This document shows, piece by piece, positions 32,727 to 48,200 of a stretch of DNA of 64,000 bases (positions are counted from its first letter, which is position 1; every line of letters starts with the position of its first letter). A model generated the notes under the pieces. That model did no database searches. It had not been told where the DNA came from and saw only the letters and a program-made list of their open reading frames with translations. Location: contig CM049395.1 of the NCBI GenBank assembly GCA_026929865.2, positions 16,431,001 through 16,495,000 of the forward strand. The letters are read 5' to 3'. The position numbers and the translations under genes were made by a program. Origin of the DNA: Hyperoplus lanceolatus. Its lineage: Eukaryota > Chordata > Actinopteri > Uranoscopiformes > Ammodytidae.

Positions 32727-32772
32727 GCACGCACGCGCACACACACACACACACACACACACGCACGCACGC
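32727..32772. repeat. (AC)n microsatellite
   Basis: Short CA tract flanked by ACGC units. Confidence 0.95.
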
Positions 32773-33439
32773 ACTCCTGTTCTACAGGATAACATTTTAT
32801 CTCTTAACTTTAAAAACACAGTATGCTCCTCTAAGACAGAGGAAGTGGGCTACTGTACAAACTAAACCAAAAAATAGCTTTTTAGAATAAAATCTAAATA
32901 TTTTGAGTTTATGAGAAGTACTGTTGACATTTTTAAGATAAAAGTTTCAATTTGTAACTAACTTTTAGGACAAATTTAAATCACAAGAAAAAATTTGAAT
33001 TAGCATTAGAAAAAAAAATCACAGCAATACATGAAAAAAATGCCTTGAGAACATTAATTCAATAAAGTATTAGTAGAAGTAACTGTTAAATACACTTTAT
33101 ATCAACTAATGTATTTACGTTACTATGTTCTCTTGCAAAATATTTATTTTTCCTTTTAATATTATAACTTTATTCTTTGAAGATTACAATTTGATAATTT
33201 TTTCTTAGCGTTTTTTCTGATTATCGTCAATTGAGTTTCTGAATGAAGAAAGTTACAGATGGTGTATGGTGAGAAAAGCATACCCACAGGAATTAGTAAT
33301 GAGTCTCAAAAAATTCAAATCAACCGTTTTTCTATCCAATGTTACATCAAAATGAAATCGCACATTTCTTTCATGTAGTCTTAATCACTCTTAAAAGTTT
33401 CCATCTCTGTTATGAAAATGACCAAAAATGAAATTAACC

Positions 33440-33800
33440 ATCAGAGGAACAAACCAGCCCGGGCTCTCCCGTGTCCCCATTAATAATCTTTAAGGCAGAT
33501 CGATGAAAGCCTCATTAATGCTGAGGGCTCCTCTTGCTTTTCTGTACCAGTGTTGATGCCAGTGAATGCTGACTCATCCCCGACTAGGGACTGTACTGTA
33601 TGCAGCCTCTCAAGCCTATTAGCAAGGTGAATTGTTGCTGTCTTGTCGAGCCCCATTCTCCCGATACAGTGGTTCCACTGTGCAGCGCCTTGGATTAAAA
33701 GAGGCTGAGTTCACGCACCCACCGCAGCTCAAAAGGAGCAATGAGAGCCTGCTGGGACCGACAGCCTCTGTGCGTTTTTGAAGAATGTTTCCTCAACCTT
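33440..33800. other. Candidate conserved non-coding element
   Basis: Unique-looking sequence including CCCCATTAATAATCTTTAAGG and AAAGCCTCATTAATGCTGAG, with repeated ATTAAT homeodomain-type cores. It lacks inverted repeats, open frames and transposon motifs. It lies about 2 kb downstream of the GLCE stop. Confidence 0.35.
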
Positions 33801-35508
33801 CAGCACTCTCCCGGCATTGTCTATTTAAATGTTGTGAATTGACATAAATTGAGACGCAGCGGTGGCTCTGCTGCCCACACATCTACACAACACATTCATT
33901 TTCAACCACCTACACTTTATCATCTGGAAGTATAGAGCTAGGAGAAGAGCTTTTCAGTTGAGTTTTCAACTAAACGGCAATTTTAAAAAAGGTTAAAAGG
34001 GGGGCAGGAAGATGAAAGATGTAGCTTTAACTAATGCAGCCGGTGCTCAAACCAGGGGATATAAACGTTTGACTGAGTAGTCAAGGGTGTTATTTGAAGC
34101 TAAAGAAATGCATAAGTAGCAGTAAGTATTTAGCTTAAATTGATTTTTACAGTATGTCCTGTGTGCATTTCTTTTGGGATGAAAGGATTTTAAAATTGAC
34201 ACTGCTAGACCCCATTTAGAGCAATCGGCATGAAGCTTGACTTGACTTCTCTATTTGTGTATCTTATTTAACAAGGACAGTTAATCTAGGTGCTCATTTC
34301 TCAGCCGCACTCTGATTTCCTCTCAACTGTGACCACATCGGTACTGAAACGACTCGGCTTGGATCACAGTCCACCATCTAGGATATGATAAATGGTACAT
34401 GAATCATGTTTTTGTGGGACCAACAGACTGCAGTGGGTTTAACTTTTGGTTACAGCTAAAAAAGGCAGAACAACCTTAAACACATCACATCTAAGTACCT
34501 GCATTACATTGGCCTCAGCACTGATGGCTAATTAGGATATTTCTGCAGGCCTGATGGGTTTGAGCTCAGTGATTGTAACAGGAACACTTAGTACTATCTG
34601 CCTGTCTCTCAGGCAAAACACATCCTGGTCCATGTGTAAGTCCCTCAGCCAAGTATGTCCGGTACATTTAAATGAAGTGGAATTGTGGGTCGCAAGCAAT
34701 ATGTATATTAAAATTAATATTTAAATAAAATATTTTATGGAGTTGTTGAGCTCATAGTCATAGCAACACCACCCGACCAAAAATTATGTATAAGAATGTA
34801 TCTGAAGTGGAAATTGCTTCAGAAAATAGCTAAACATAACGCATTTAAAGGGATGATAGACAAATTAATGAATCTCAAATAATAGCTTAAACACGGTATT
34901 CATAATACCATACTTATTGATTTAAAACATTGACATTTTGAACGTTATGGGATAATAAGAAAAGAAATATGATCAAATGGGGGAACAAAAATCACAATGT
35001 TTCAGTATTTTATGTTGATATGGAATATTTAGTTTTGGCAACATTCTCTTCCAATACTTAATACTATATTTAGTCTTTTATGGTTAATTTGTTTTAATAA
35101 AATTTGAAAATCTGGCTGAAATGGTAGTAAAATACAAAGGGAGCTGAAATATGACACACACAAACACATGCACACACACACTTTCTGAGCACAAACACTC
35201 TGAAACTAGGTCTGTGCATAATTACAAACACTAGCTTAAGGAAAAAAGAAAGGAGAGGAGAGCTACAGTCAATGTTGCAGAAAACATAAAACCTGCAACA
35301 GGGCACAAGAGAAACGCTTAGTGTCGAGAGCTGCAGCTGAATAAACTCATCCTTTAGATTATGAACCAAATTCAACAAAAACTGGGACACACAAAGACAC
35401 ACAATGTGACCAACTGCAACACATTCAATCATCCACTAGTTTCTCACATATTAAGTCTATTCAATGTTCATCATCCCAGCTCTATACTACACATGGGTCA
35501 CAGGTTGT

Positions 35509-36240
35509 TTAGTTGTGCTTGGCACGAATCCCTTTTAAGTAGTTTTTCCAGCGCTTGACCACATCCTTGAAGATGGGAGCGTTGTCTATAGATGCCAGCA
35601 GCTGGAGCTGGTTAATGTGCGTGGTGTGATAGTCCCAGCGTGCCAGGTTGGGCGCGGTGCCCAACACAAAGTGACGCAGGTCATAGATGCTGCCAGAGCC
35701 TGTGTCAAAGAGCGGCAGCATGGCCTTCACAGACTCCATGCCTCTGCTGAACAGCTGGTTGGCCTCCCTGCCCAGCTTCTCTCCTGCTGTCTCAGTCAAG
35801 TCAAAGAGTCCCAGCAGGGAGTAGATGAAGCCGTTAAGGACGAAGGAGCTGGGCGTGGTTGGGTATTCTTCATACCAGTCGTATTTGTTCATGAACACAG
35901 CTTTGACCCCGTGCTGCGCTGAAGGCACCTTGTATGGTCCCACTGCCTTGAGGGCAGCATTGAGGTAAGCCTGGTCCTTGGTGAGCAGGTAGGCTCTCAC
36001 TAGAGTGGACATGGCCTGGCCCTGAGCCATGGCAGAGTACCAGCCGGGCTCCAGGGGCCGGAAGCCTTCTCCCAGTTTACGGGTCACCATGATCGGCCAA
36101 CCTCCTCGGTCGTCCTGGTTACGCACCAGCCAGTCGCTGGCGGCAAAGAAGGCGGCCATGTGGGCAGTGGTGGAGATGGTGACGTTGTCGACCGAGCCGC
36201 GTCCGTGTAGGACTAACCGGACCACCTGTCTGGGCATGAT
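35509..36240 (-). CDS. glce: GLCE coding exon 4 (catalytic alpha-barrel, C-terminus)
   Basis: 732 bases including TAA, acceptor CCTAG. It encodes the (alpha/alpha) barrel with [33 protein letters not shown], the tyrosines Y478, Y538 and Y556, and the C-terminus [14 protein letters not shown], which is the usual end of the family. A possible ATTAAA signal on the minus strand is near 35099. Confidence 0.97.
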   Translation of the reverse strand: MMPRQVVRLVLHGRGSVDNVTISTTAHMAAFFAASDWLVRNQDDRGGWPIMVTRKLGEGFRPLEPGWYSAMAQGQAMSTLVRAYLLTKDQAYLNAALKAVGPYKVPSAQHGVKAVFMNKYDWYEEYPTTPSSFVLNGFIYSLLGLFDLTETAGEKLGREANQLFSRGMESVKAMLPLFDTGSGSIYDLRHFVLGTAPNLARWDYHTTHINQLQLLASIDNAPIFKDVVKRWKNYLKGIRAKHN

Positions 36241-39200
36241 CTAGGAAGACAATGGGAAATAAGTGCCAAAGATGTCATCATGAGCAGTTAAATTATATGA
36301 AAATCTATTGTTTTAGTTGTCTAGTCCAGTTACAAAGTAATTGGAGCGAAAGTGTTTGTTGTTTGAGATTTACTGACCTTTGTGGCCTTCACAGCCTTGG
36401 TGTTGGACAGGCCGATGCCCTTCCTGAGGTCAGTGAGCAGATCTCGGGTCAGTGTGCTCCAGGCGGTGCGAGGGCCGATACCATAGGTGATGTCACGGTC
36501 TTTGGAGGCGATGAGCAGCGTGCTGGTCACGTAGTGGATAGTGAAGGGCGGGCCCTTCTCCGTGGTTTCCAGGACAACCGACACACTGCCGTTGGAGATG
36601 AACTTAATGTCCAGACTGAGGATGAAGTCTTTGGAGTTCGCCAGCTGGAGGGACACGCCTTCAGAAGACTCTGGAGTGAGGAGGGTGGGTGTAGCAGAGA
36701 AATATGGGAGGAGTTACAAATGTGTATAATATGAACTGACATTTTTTCATGTGCACTTGGTATGAGATTCACTTTGTAGTCACACTCTCGTACAATCAAT
36801 AGCAGACAGATTCCTTCATTTGAATCTTTATTTCCAAGGGTCTTGTAATGATATTGGTTGTGTAAAGTGCTGTGTGTGAGTCTCGAACACACACAAGGGA
36901 CAAGTTTCTCATCTCATGAACAGTGAGTGCAGGTTTGCACACTGAGCTTAATAAGAATGAGAACAGAAGAAAGGGAATTATAGATGACGGAAAAGAAAGG
37001 AGAGAATGAAAGATGAGGTTGATGATGCACCATCTGCATCACATCTCTTCCCTTCCACGCTCAAAAATCTAAACTGGTCAGATACTCCTTTTACAATATG
37101 TGCACTAGTGAGCCACCTCAGTTGCAGTTCTGAATTAATGCCAATTCCCTTTAGTACAAACAGCTTCTGAAATGATCTCTCCCTTGGCCTTGTTACTCAG
37201 TCTGAACACAACAAAAAAACTAAGAAATCAAGGCTATCTGAAGGACGAAGAGAGAAAAGAGTTCAGGAGTCATGAAGAAGGAGGGTAATGGAATGATGGG
37301 TTGCCATCAGTGCCCCTTGAAGACAGCCCGAGACCGGAGAGAGTGAAAATGAGCCGTTACTGAGAAGACAATTTGAGAAGCACAGAGACAGAGATCTCAC
37401 ATGACACGAGCTGAGAAAGCGGAGGCAGACAAAGGCCGTGTGAGACACAAAGACAGTCGATCGGGAAGAGAATGAAGGAGAGAGCCAGTCTGGCAGGGGC
37501 CTTTGGATGACTACGGCTCTTTAATGCACTCATAAATCCATTACTTAAGGCAATGCAGAGAGTAAGTGGATTTGTACTCTGGCCAAGTGATTACTCTGGC
37601 ATCAATAAAGGATAGGAAGGGAATATAGACAAGATTCCACCTCCACTGCTCGGCTCTCTGGCTGCTTAGCAAGACGGCAGCGGACAGAGATGACATGCGG
37701 CTAGGTACATGTCAGCGCAAAGCCGTGCCTGGGTACATGAGTGAAAGTAACACTTGAAAACACATGCACTGTACAGTCAGCGCACGTGTGATTATTAATC
37801 CTCAACCTCTGCTAACAACATCAGTGTGTCAACACAGGGCAAAAGCTGTCTATGAAAATAATTCACCCACTATGAGGTTTTCATGTTTTTTGAGGCTGTA
37901 ATAACGATTATTTACATTATTGATCTACCAGCCAAATTTTTTTTTAATTTGGTTGTATATCCATGTAATGTTAAAAATGCCCCTTAATAACTTCCCAGAG
38001 GCTGAGATGACTAATTGAAACGTTTTTTTTTTTTACAGGTATATCCCATTGAGACCGAAGACTTGTTATACTGCCAACACCTAAAAAAAAATCTTCAAAT
38101 TACAATCACGAAAAACTAAAACATTACAAAGTGAAAAGTAAGTGATATTTTTTTGTTAATATGAATGTTAAATCACTCTATATTCATACAGCAATCACTT
38201 AAACAGTATGCACAGTTCAACACCCAGTCATTCAGCTTTGCAGTAATTGATAAAATGTTGAGTATCTCGCTCGTTTTATCCAATCAGGAGACAAAAAGAG
38301 CCGAGTTTATGTGCCTGTGAACACTGACTCGCTGCTTTCCATCGCGGCACTATCTGACGAAGACGGCTGTGCGTTCATGTGGTGGTGACGTAGGGACGAG
38401 GGAGGGGACTGCTAACTACAGTCACTGACAAAAAGTCAGCTAAAAGGACCATATCACTTACTTTTCATTAAAATCCCCACAATTGACAAAATGAAAATAA
38501 ATTCTGCCGAAAAATTACTGAAACAATTAAAAGATTTAGCAGCATTGGCATTCTTTACAGCCTGTAGTGTGTGTGGATGAAGCTCTATCAGCTTAGCACA
38601 TCTGAATACTGTAGATTATTCACGTTCTTCTTTGTGAACCTGCTCGATCTCTATCCGGTTGGAGGATTGTAAGTAAACACGCCTTTCTCAAGTCCAGCCA
38701 CACAGTCTGGTCGGACAGAGATCTGGACTTTGACATTATAAGTTATGATCCACATAAACATTTCAACATTTTTCATTAAATAGCTGTTCAATGCATTTAC
38801 ATTTCGGTATAAAAACCACAGTAAGTGCAATCACGGGTGTCGCCAAATCAACCAGTACACAAACATTTGTCAATTTAACTTTGATTCAATGATGTAAGAC
38901 AATACAACATAGAAAAAAGGTTAACAATAAGGTTATTGTAGCTGGTGACAACTGTTACTCCACTGCATCCCCATACACAGATCACCTTGCTCATTCTGGC
39001 AGGCTATATGGATTGAAAACAAACTGCATTTCGGACCACTATTGGAGCCAGACCATCTAAAAAAGGTGCTCAGTGGTGGACATTTTGTTGCTCAGGACTG
39101 TGTGCAGATGGTAGATGGTAGGTTATTATCAGGGGACAAATGATTGATCCACTTGTTCAGGAGTGGTGCCCTAGATACAGTAAGGAAGGGAAAAAAAGAC

Positions 39201-42200
39201 CCAAAGAGAAAATAGGGAGTAGGAAGAGGAGGTGGAGGGATGAACAGACAGAAAGAGAAACTGACAGCCGAGGAAGGAAACAACAGAAGTTTAGGTGAGA
39301 TGAGCAGAACAAGGCGTTAAAATGGATGAGATTTATTATGATTACAATGTTTAGGAAGTGCAAAAGGGGCTGAGGGGTTGTTAAGTGGGTGGAAATGAGT
39401 AAATAGAGGTGGGAGATGGACTGTAATGTGGGGATAGAGGAAGAAGATTAATGGAGAATGAAGACTACTGAGGGAGTGGTGATGAAAACTTGATGATGTC
39501 AAGGAAAGAGAGAGAGCTACAGTGGCCAGCTGAAGCTGTAAGGCAAAGGGAAGCAAAGGGAAGCAAAGGAGCAGGAAGGGACAGACAGAATTGTTAAGAG
39601 CGGTGAAATGAAGAGACCATTTTGACAATGAGAGCCATTACAGCAGAATCAGGAGCTCAACAGGGGACAGAGAGAGAGTGTCCTGGAAATATATCAGCAG
39701 GAGATCAAAGCAGAATAAAAGACAGCTCACAGTCAGCACCGGATAAAAGATTTTGACTTCTCACAATAGCAAAATTAACTCTGCCAACAATGGATATTCC
39801 AACAACCATGCCCACCTGCTGTCATTTGCCTCAAACTTGACAACTTCCAAACTGCTTGCTAGGGCTATGGTGATAGTCTCACGTCAATTTCAGACTATTG
39901 ACGTGATAGATATATTACGAAAATAATGTTGGTCTTTTACAAAAAGCATAAAGACACAGCCAACTCCTTATTTAATTCAAATAATCAATAACATCATAGA
40001 GTAGTGTTTCTTTTCTCACAAAAACATGTTTTGCCAAGCGTCAATCGACAGACGCCTGTAGCAGACAATGAGCAAATTAACCAAAGCAGCAGCCAAGATG
40101 TATTTTTTTCTGTTTTCAACAACTTAATTAACAATCATTTACAACAGATGATTAACTTTGCCATAGATAGTTGAAAGTTGAACTAAACTTTCTGGTTTGA
40201 TAACACCTCTCTTTTTAAATCCCAATCTGAATCAGACTAACATTCCAACTGCAAGCCACCCTTTATACAATTCTGTTTGGGTCATAATGAAAAGGGTGAA
40301 AGGAGTGAAGCAGGAGTATAATAGTTGTTTTCTTCTACATTTTTTTCTATATCTATTTTTAGATGTATGGGGGAGAAGGCTGCACACAATCAACGGATAC
40401 ACAGACTGATGGAGGCTGGAGGCACAGTTTCCTCAGTGCCACTTGAGCCTTGGATATAAAGAGAGTGAGGTGAATTAAAGCAGGTTCTATTGAGTTGAAA
40501 CTGTGCAAATATGCACCAAGGTCTAGTGCCATCTTTCAATCAGTGGTAGCGGTAAGTGGTAATTATCGACAACTTTCTGAAGGCCTGTTAACTATTATTA
40601 TTATTATTATCCAAAAATGTTAAAGTTATTTTGCAATGTTCAAATCTCTCCAAATGGGTTTAAATCAACAAGATTTTCAGTGACATTTCTGTGATGTCGA
40701 ACTCATCAGAGACCTTTGTGTCTTTATAAGTGCCTATGTACATTCACTCTGTTATAATACTGCTTGTAATTTATGCTAAACTTAAAATGTCTAGAATTAA
40801 AATCAATGCATGGTATATTTAATATCAAACGTTTTGTAATTGTGATAAAATGACAGCTTAAGTATTTCTGATTAAGACAGATGAACACCAAATCACACAG
40901 TCGAGTGCTCCCCATTATAGCAGAATTAGTTAACAATCCTCACAGCTCAGAATGACTGGGGATTCTAAAAATATTGAAGCCGAACAAAAGTGAAAAAAGT
41001 ACACCAATGACTGTGCCCAGCTGTCCAAGCAAACTCTTTGAATAGGGACAGTATTTCATTACCTGTCTAAAAAACATGTCACAATCAACTAGATGTGATC
41101 ACTGAAGAACGCACCGCTATATTGATCTTGCTGAACAATGAAAAGGTAACAGTAAGCTACCTGTTATTAATGCTCATGTGGTACGCACAAAGCTTGCAAA
41201 AAGCAATCTAAGCAGACAATGGCCTGGAGCTTTATTTTGTACTTTGATCAACAAACAGGTTTACGTTAAATTGGCTACAGCTGATAAAAATTGGAGAAGT
41301 CTGCAGTAAATAATATATTGTCAAACTGCGAGGTAATTCTGTCTGCAGCAATTTTCACAAAGCATTGATACACAGTGAATGTGACAATGTCAGACTAAGA
41401 AGAAGAAGAGAGGATGAGATATGTGATGCCTTTGCATGGTGGTTCATAAATTATCGCAATTTTTAGGAATCCGTCAGTATGTGGCGGGTCCACTTGTCAA
41501 CCGACACATTCTTACCAGTAATCTTGCACTGTGCCGGTGACTCACTGCAGACTATTATCCTTTCCTGAGACTATACAGTTTGCATATGGGGCCTCCTATA
41601 CAGCCACAGTTAACAGGGGATAAGCTCCTTGGCCTGAGGCATTGTGGGCTCATGGAAGGCTTACATACCTGGAGCGCTGAACTGACGCACGGAGGAAGCT
41701 CTGGTCTTGTCGTGGACACGGCTGAGCCCGCAGCCTTTGGGGACGGTCCAGGTGGCCATGCTGGCCCGGCTGTCTCTCTCCTCGGCTGTATCGTACACCT
41801 CCACGTGGGGAGGCCGCTCCGTCAGGTTCTTGCTGTAATGGCTCAAGCCATACTGGGCAATCTGGATGGCGTAGAAGTAGCCCTGAGGGCCCCACTGAGT
41901 GGACAGAGGCACGCCTGGGTGATAAAAAAAATAGGGAGGAAGAGGAGAATGTTGTTGAATAAAGAGTATTAATTTTTCTGTGCTGATAGGCTTTAAAATC
42001 TGGTTCTTCCATGTTTTTCTTGTTATTGTAATTTTTTCTTTTGAGCTCTTTGTCGTTTATTTCAAGCAAATGTTGCTTTCTGGATGGAGTTAATGGTCAA
42101 TACAGGCATTCATTTTGGGTTTATGAAGGTCTAAACGTGTTAAAGTGCAGAGTCACATTGAGTTCATAACCAAGTCATATCAATAAAACTGTTCCAAAAT

Positions 42201-45200
42201 GAATTATTAATACAAATGATTTTACAGATTTTCCAACTTTCGAGAAGGGGTGTGTGCACATGTACGGTTGGTTAGTATATCAAAACTGTTATCAATAAAC
42301 GAAAGATTTGAAAATGACTTCAATATGTTCTGGATTCACGCATTAATTCATTTCAAATCAGAAATTACACAAACTATTTGGAGAAGATAAAAGCTAGTCT
42401 GCAGAATCTGTCTGTCTGTCCCTCTCCGTGACCAGAGGCGATATTCCGTGTTGATGCCAGAAATAGTTCAGGCACGAGAATCAATGATTAAAAGATAGTT
42501 AACTTGAAAGACCTTGTGACGGGATAATCAAGTGTGCAACCAAAACCCCATAATTGTGAGAAGAACATAATATACTCACATAAGGGCTGGTGATAATGTG
42601 TCTCCTCCGTTCAAACTAATCCCTATTTCATATGTACCTGATCAACTATATTCTACTTCCTGATTGCTTTTTGTGTAGTTTTCCTCTACTACACCTGGCA
42701 AACAGTATTCTACTAGTTCTCTACTAAAGTGGTTTATAAGCTATACACTTTTATTTTAAAAGGACTGCGTGTCCATTTTTGTGAGTATTATTTCAAAACA
42801 GACCTAATTTAATGCACAAAAACAATCGTTGCTTCAATATACAACTGCAGTGGCAGTCACACTGACAAGCACGAGTAGAGGATCTTGCACGTTTTCCAAC
42901 TGCTCCCTGCAGCGTTTCCAATGCAGCGTGTGTCTGGACAGCCCATCCACATAGATTCACTCCAATACACAAAGATTTTTCATGTGTTTTTATAGATTTT
43001 TTTCCCTTTCAAATGTCAAAGTGACAGATGACTTGAGCAGTCGCTCCTCCCTGCACTCTTGTATCAGACCATGCGGAGTTGAAGTTGTGAATTTTTTTAT
43101 CTGCACCGGCCAGATAACATGGTTTCATCCATGCATGCCTAGACATCATTTGTGTTGCATGAATAAATGGCCCAGAACCAGATAACTTTTAATTTTTCAT
43201 TACTAAGTAATGCTTCTGAAATATGGATTTCCTTCAGCTTAATTACCATTTCTAATTACTAATGGGACATGAATACATTTATCATTTTAATGTTGGTCTT
43301 AAAGGCGACAGTATGGACCATTGCCACAAACCACATTTAAAGTAGTTAAGTCCTCACAAACAATACTTGATTGAGAAATTAAATATCCGATTAATATGTT
43401 CATAAAAAAGCACAAAACCCACTCACACACTCATCCATCCCAACACGAGCTTTCCAATCCCTTGTCAGACTTTTCTTCATGCCCGTCTTGCTACCAGCAT
43501 ATCCCTTGACAACATAAGTCATATGACTGTAAGAATCCTCACACTGCAGCTCTGTGCTATACTCACTGAAGACTAAGTAATCCATATGGAATTGACCGTT
43601 AAGCCTCCTCATATTTTCATGACTCCAGAGAGTGGACTTTTCTAGAAATATGAATAACTAAGACCTATGCCAATTACAGTGTACTCTATAAGCCTACTGA
43701 TGTTAATATGGCCACAAACGTGCTACATCATTTTAATGTTTTGCAATGTTTTTTCCCCTCCTCTTTTAATCACTTGACCTCTACCAGGTCAGCAAAACTG
43801 TGACATCTAAATGAATGTTAACAAAAGAATTAAAACTCCATTAAGCAACATGTTTAATATCAACCATAAACCAAAAGACTATTATGTCATGTGGAGGGGG
43901 TTGTTTTGCTGAACCCACTGGGAATTACGACTAAACTCATTAGGTCTTTGCAGCTGCTCGCCTGATTTAGAAAACTGCAAACCCAAAGAACCAAAGCAAA
44001 CTGATGGATAAAGTTTAGCATGTCGTTACAACTAAAGGCTAAAGAAGTTGTTGAGGACCAAAGAGCAAAGGCCTGTATCTGTTGGACTGAGAAATGTCAG
44101 GTGGTCAGAAGCATGGTGCAATTGGATGTTCATGTTGCTCTACGTCTGCTGGATGTATAAGAAATAGATTACTTTATCCAACACATTATCCATAAATATC
44201 AACTTGAAAAACCAATGATCTAATCTGGGATTCATTTTATTTGAGGTGTTGTGTAGTGGTTCTGCCTCTTAGCAGCCAAAATAGGTTAATAGTGATGCAG
44301 CTTTAATGGCTTGGTATTCCAGCTGTGTACCATTTTGGAGAAATAAACTTTATTAAACCTATCTGGATACATCACTGGCTGTTTCTAAGGCTTTGTCCAC
44401 ATGTATAGGGATACATAATAATTATTTTCCTGTAAGTTTTTGAATCTCCTGAAACTGAGTTTTGGGTGAATAAAATTAAGATTTTTGAAACCTACATGTT
44501 TTGTCCCGGGCATTTGTCGAAATTCTGACATCATCACCTAAATTCGTGCAAAACCCATTGTTGCTTTGTGCAATGAGCACGCACGTAACTAAACAACAAC
44601 AATAGTGAACTACGAGTTTGTTTTTTAGTTGGTTAGCACTGCTAGGTCTGATTAAAGGTTTACAATTTAACTCAATATAAGAACCACATTTCTATTTGGG
44701 TTTCACCACAGCATTTTGTAGTGTGTGCCAGAAAGCTTTTAAATAAATGAAGTTGAAGAGATCTGTTTCAAATAACTATGAATAAATTGTTAGGTACAAT
44801 TGTTTTTACGTCACTCCCACTGAAGTTGTTATTAAATGTTCTTCTCTGGTATTTGATCATAGCTTTAGTCTTTATCACCACCTACTGGCTTGGCATGCTT
44901 GTTTTTGCATTCTCAAGTAGAGAGAGATATTTTGTGTTAAACAAAGTTATTTGAGAGGAGGAAAATATCCGTTTAACAATATCTGTATGTATAGAAAGAC
45001 CCAAGGGTTTTCAAAGCTGGTTTTAACCCAGCTATAGGACCAGCATAATCGCATGCAAATCACATGGATTGTGAGCCAGTACAAACCAGGATTTGTTGTT
45101 TGGCATGAGACAGATGAAACTGGGAAGGAAATCCTCACCTGGCAAGAAGAGAAAGTGGTGTATCCATCTTGGTCAGCAGGTTGAGTGTGCAGGTTAAGAG

Positions 45201-48200
45201 AGTGTAACCAAATGTCATGTTTGCATTTGCACCGATAGCTAAATTGAGAGCATGAGTGTTTTAGTAAAGCACTTCAAAGGTTATAAGATGTTTTAGAACT
45301 CTGTGTATGTTTTTTCTAGATATAACGAGAATAGGAGATAAAGACTGCAGACTGTGATTTAAGATGGTGGTTCAAGAGAGAATTAACTGCTTCCACTAAT
45401 GATAGTGCCCTGGCTACTGGAGCTTCATTACTCTCAACTTTTGTTCTTTGTCTCATGGTGCAGCAAAAAAAAGTTAAGACCTCAATTACTCACCCCAGTG
45501 TTTCCCCCAGGAAATGTCTTAGTCAAGGTGGTCACTGTCTAGCCGTACAGGAGGCGCGGCGCAACGCGCCTCGGCGAAAATTTTGGGGGTATTTTGCTCA
45601 AAGATGCCATGGCGCACTAAAGAAATGGTTCTGTTTATTTGAATGACACTGACCTTACAGTTGTGCAATTTTGTTTGCTATGTGCACATTTTGTGCAAAC
45701 ATGCAGACAAAAAAAATACAATTAAAGAAATTCTACTGTTTTGGTGCAATACCATGCACACACTCTAAATACAAATAATGGACCATACACTTAACATGTG
45801 TATGCACATCAAAGTGCTTTTTAAAGTTCCTTTTTGGATGGGGGGCTGTTGTGAGATTATTGTGGACAATAGGCATACTGTGATGTGATTAATTCATATA
45901 TGGTTATTATTAGCCTACTTGCTTGATTTCTTTTTAAATGCAGAGGTTATTGGTTGTTTTGGAACATGTATTTTCAAAATTTAAAACATAAAAATAAAGC
46001 AGCATTTAAAATTCAGAAAAATAAATCTTGTCGGTCTACACAAGCATGCTGTTTGAAAAATAATTCAATTATTATAATAATACAATGTGTTTTCCCCTTA
46101 AAATGACTAATGCATTTCAAAGACAGTTACAGTGTGCACTTCTGTAAACTTACTGAAAGGTGCCTGGGCCATCACTCTCATGCATTTATCAGACTTTTCT
46201 CTGCGCTGTATGAGCCGATAAGTTGTGTTGCCACGGTGATGTGGAGTCTTAAACTAGTCTAGCTTTGCATAGCACTTCTTTCTGTTCAGCTAAATATCCC
46301 CATAGAACCGCACTGCGTTTATTATCGCCACCGGTTAAATGTCGGTTTGCTGCTGCTCGTTTACTCTCCCGCGTACATGCTGTAGTCACGCGCAGCGCGG
46401 CACGGTCGCGCGCGCAGAGCCCCCGACACAGAGCAGCTGATAGTCTGAGCAGAGAGAAACGCTTGGAGACATATGTGCACATTTATTTACCGCAAATCAC
46501 GGCCTTTCGCGCATTTCTGACCATGAAAAATCACACATCGCGCTTGCTAGTACATTAATTGTGCAGCACTAAAAATAAAAAAATTAAAGATTTAATTTTT
46601 TTTTTTGGTCGGTCAGTAGTCAAGGCGGGGGGCTGGTTTTGCTAAGGCGGCCGCCTTAACTATAAAGCGCTGGGGGAAACACTGAACCCTCTACTATAAA
46701 AGCAAAAGCACAACAGAAGCTGTGACAAGTAACGGCACATGAACGTGCTTGTGTGAATTTGTGGAATAATAACAACGTTGTTGAGTGAATACATTTGCAT
46801 TCAAAGACTGATTGAGAATTTCAGACTTATCATCCGAAATTCAGGCTTATCATCTGAAATACTTTTAACTAATTCCCATTCCCAATATATCAGAGTTTAA
46901 AGAAGGAAGCAGCAGCTTGACATGTATGTGTCAAATGCTACAATTTGATTCCTGACACAAGTTACATCCCCACAGATAGTGGCAGAAGCTAGAGTAATGT
47001 AAAAGGGCCATCATGACATTTAATTAATAGATTTGCTGAAAGTCCTGTTAAGTAACTTATCCTCGTATAGGTTGCTTTGGGAGAGAAATGGTCCCATGAC
47101 CTTGCTTAAGCCCTGCGGTACCACAAGTGTGACAAACTCATTAATGAACCTCTAATTTCACCTATAAAAATATGCTTTCATTGGAGAGTGGTGTGTAGGC
47201 TAGTGCATGTGGAGTGCTAAAAAGCAAGAGGCCTTGGGCTTAATGAATGAACCTTGGTAAGATGTGAGCATGTGTCTAATGCCTTTCCTCTAGTTTTTAA
47301 CTAAATGAAACGGTCTTCAGGAAATGAGAGATCGAGAATAACTTTGCTGATCGCTGCTGAGCCCAGAGGTTACAGATTGGTCTGAATTCCTGACTGACCC
47401 ATTTACACTATATGTTCCCTCCAACACATGTCTCATAGTGGAGCATAATTATGCTAAAAGCTAGAATAACATGCCCTCAAAAATAAAACAATTGAATGAA
47501 ATTCAACCACATGTAGTATCAGGCTCAAATGAGTGAGTGTAAGACAGAATCAAATAATGCTTTCTGCAACTTACCATACAGAAAACTACTGTGTGTTGTT
47601 CTGTTTGTGTGATACACTGAAAAGCAGATTTGTGTCATGCCAAAATCCAATGGTGGGAAATTGCACTATCCATCTCAGCAAAAATACCTACAGTATTTAC
47701 TGCTGGCAAATTGCTCTTACAGACACTGGCTATCATTATTAATCAAGCTACCCTCTGCAACTGAACCCCCCCAGTGAATACATCATATTGTATGACATTA
47801 ACAGCAAAACCAAAGCTTCTGATTTGAATGTTACGGTCTCAGTAATGACAGAGCAGATCACAAATCTCTTCTACCTCTGTCATTATCACTTTTTTACACA
47901 GATATGTCTGAATTTGTAAGGTTACTTTTTGAAGGACTTAACACAACTACTATATTTAGATTTCATTGTGTGATTATGATAGTGTTTAATTGTTGTTGTT
48001 TTACTGGTGGCTATTTTAATACAAAAGAGGGATAATGAATATATATTGTAAATTCAAGCCAGTAGGGCGCAGAAATATATTGAAGACAATGTTGTTTGAA
48101 CTAATAGCCTTTTTAAATGAGCTATCGATCCCTCCTGGTAATTAGGAACCTTGAAGAGAAAACAACTTTAAGGACAGACTAAAAGTGTGAAGGAACAGGG

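Larger units (their letters stand above)
25148..35508. other. Intergenic, PAQR5 upstream to GLCE 3' end
   Basis: No supported gene. It holds microsatellites at 25372-25530, 28610-28680, 31160-31408 and 32727-32772, a truncated MITE at 27571, and two blocks resembling conserved non-coding DNA (30440-30840 and 33440-33800). The PAQR5 promoter should be near 25200-26100. No clear core motif was seen, though a GC-richer part lies at 25960-26060. Confidence 0.5.

Noticed and set aside
41580..41972. 130-residue plus-strand open frame
   Set aside because: Antisense shadow of GLCE coding exon 2, which is certain from family identity and splice sites.
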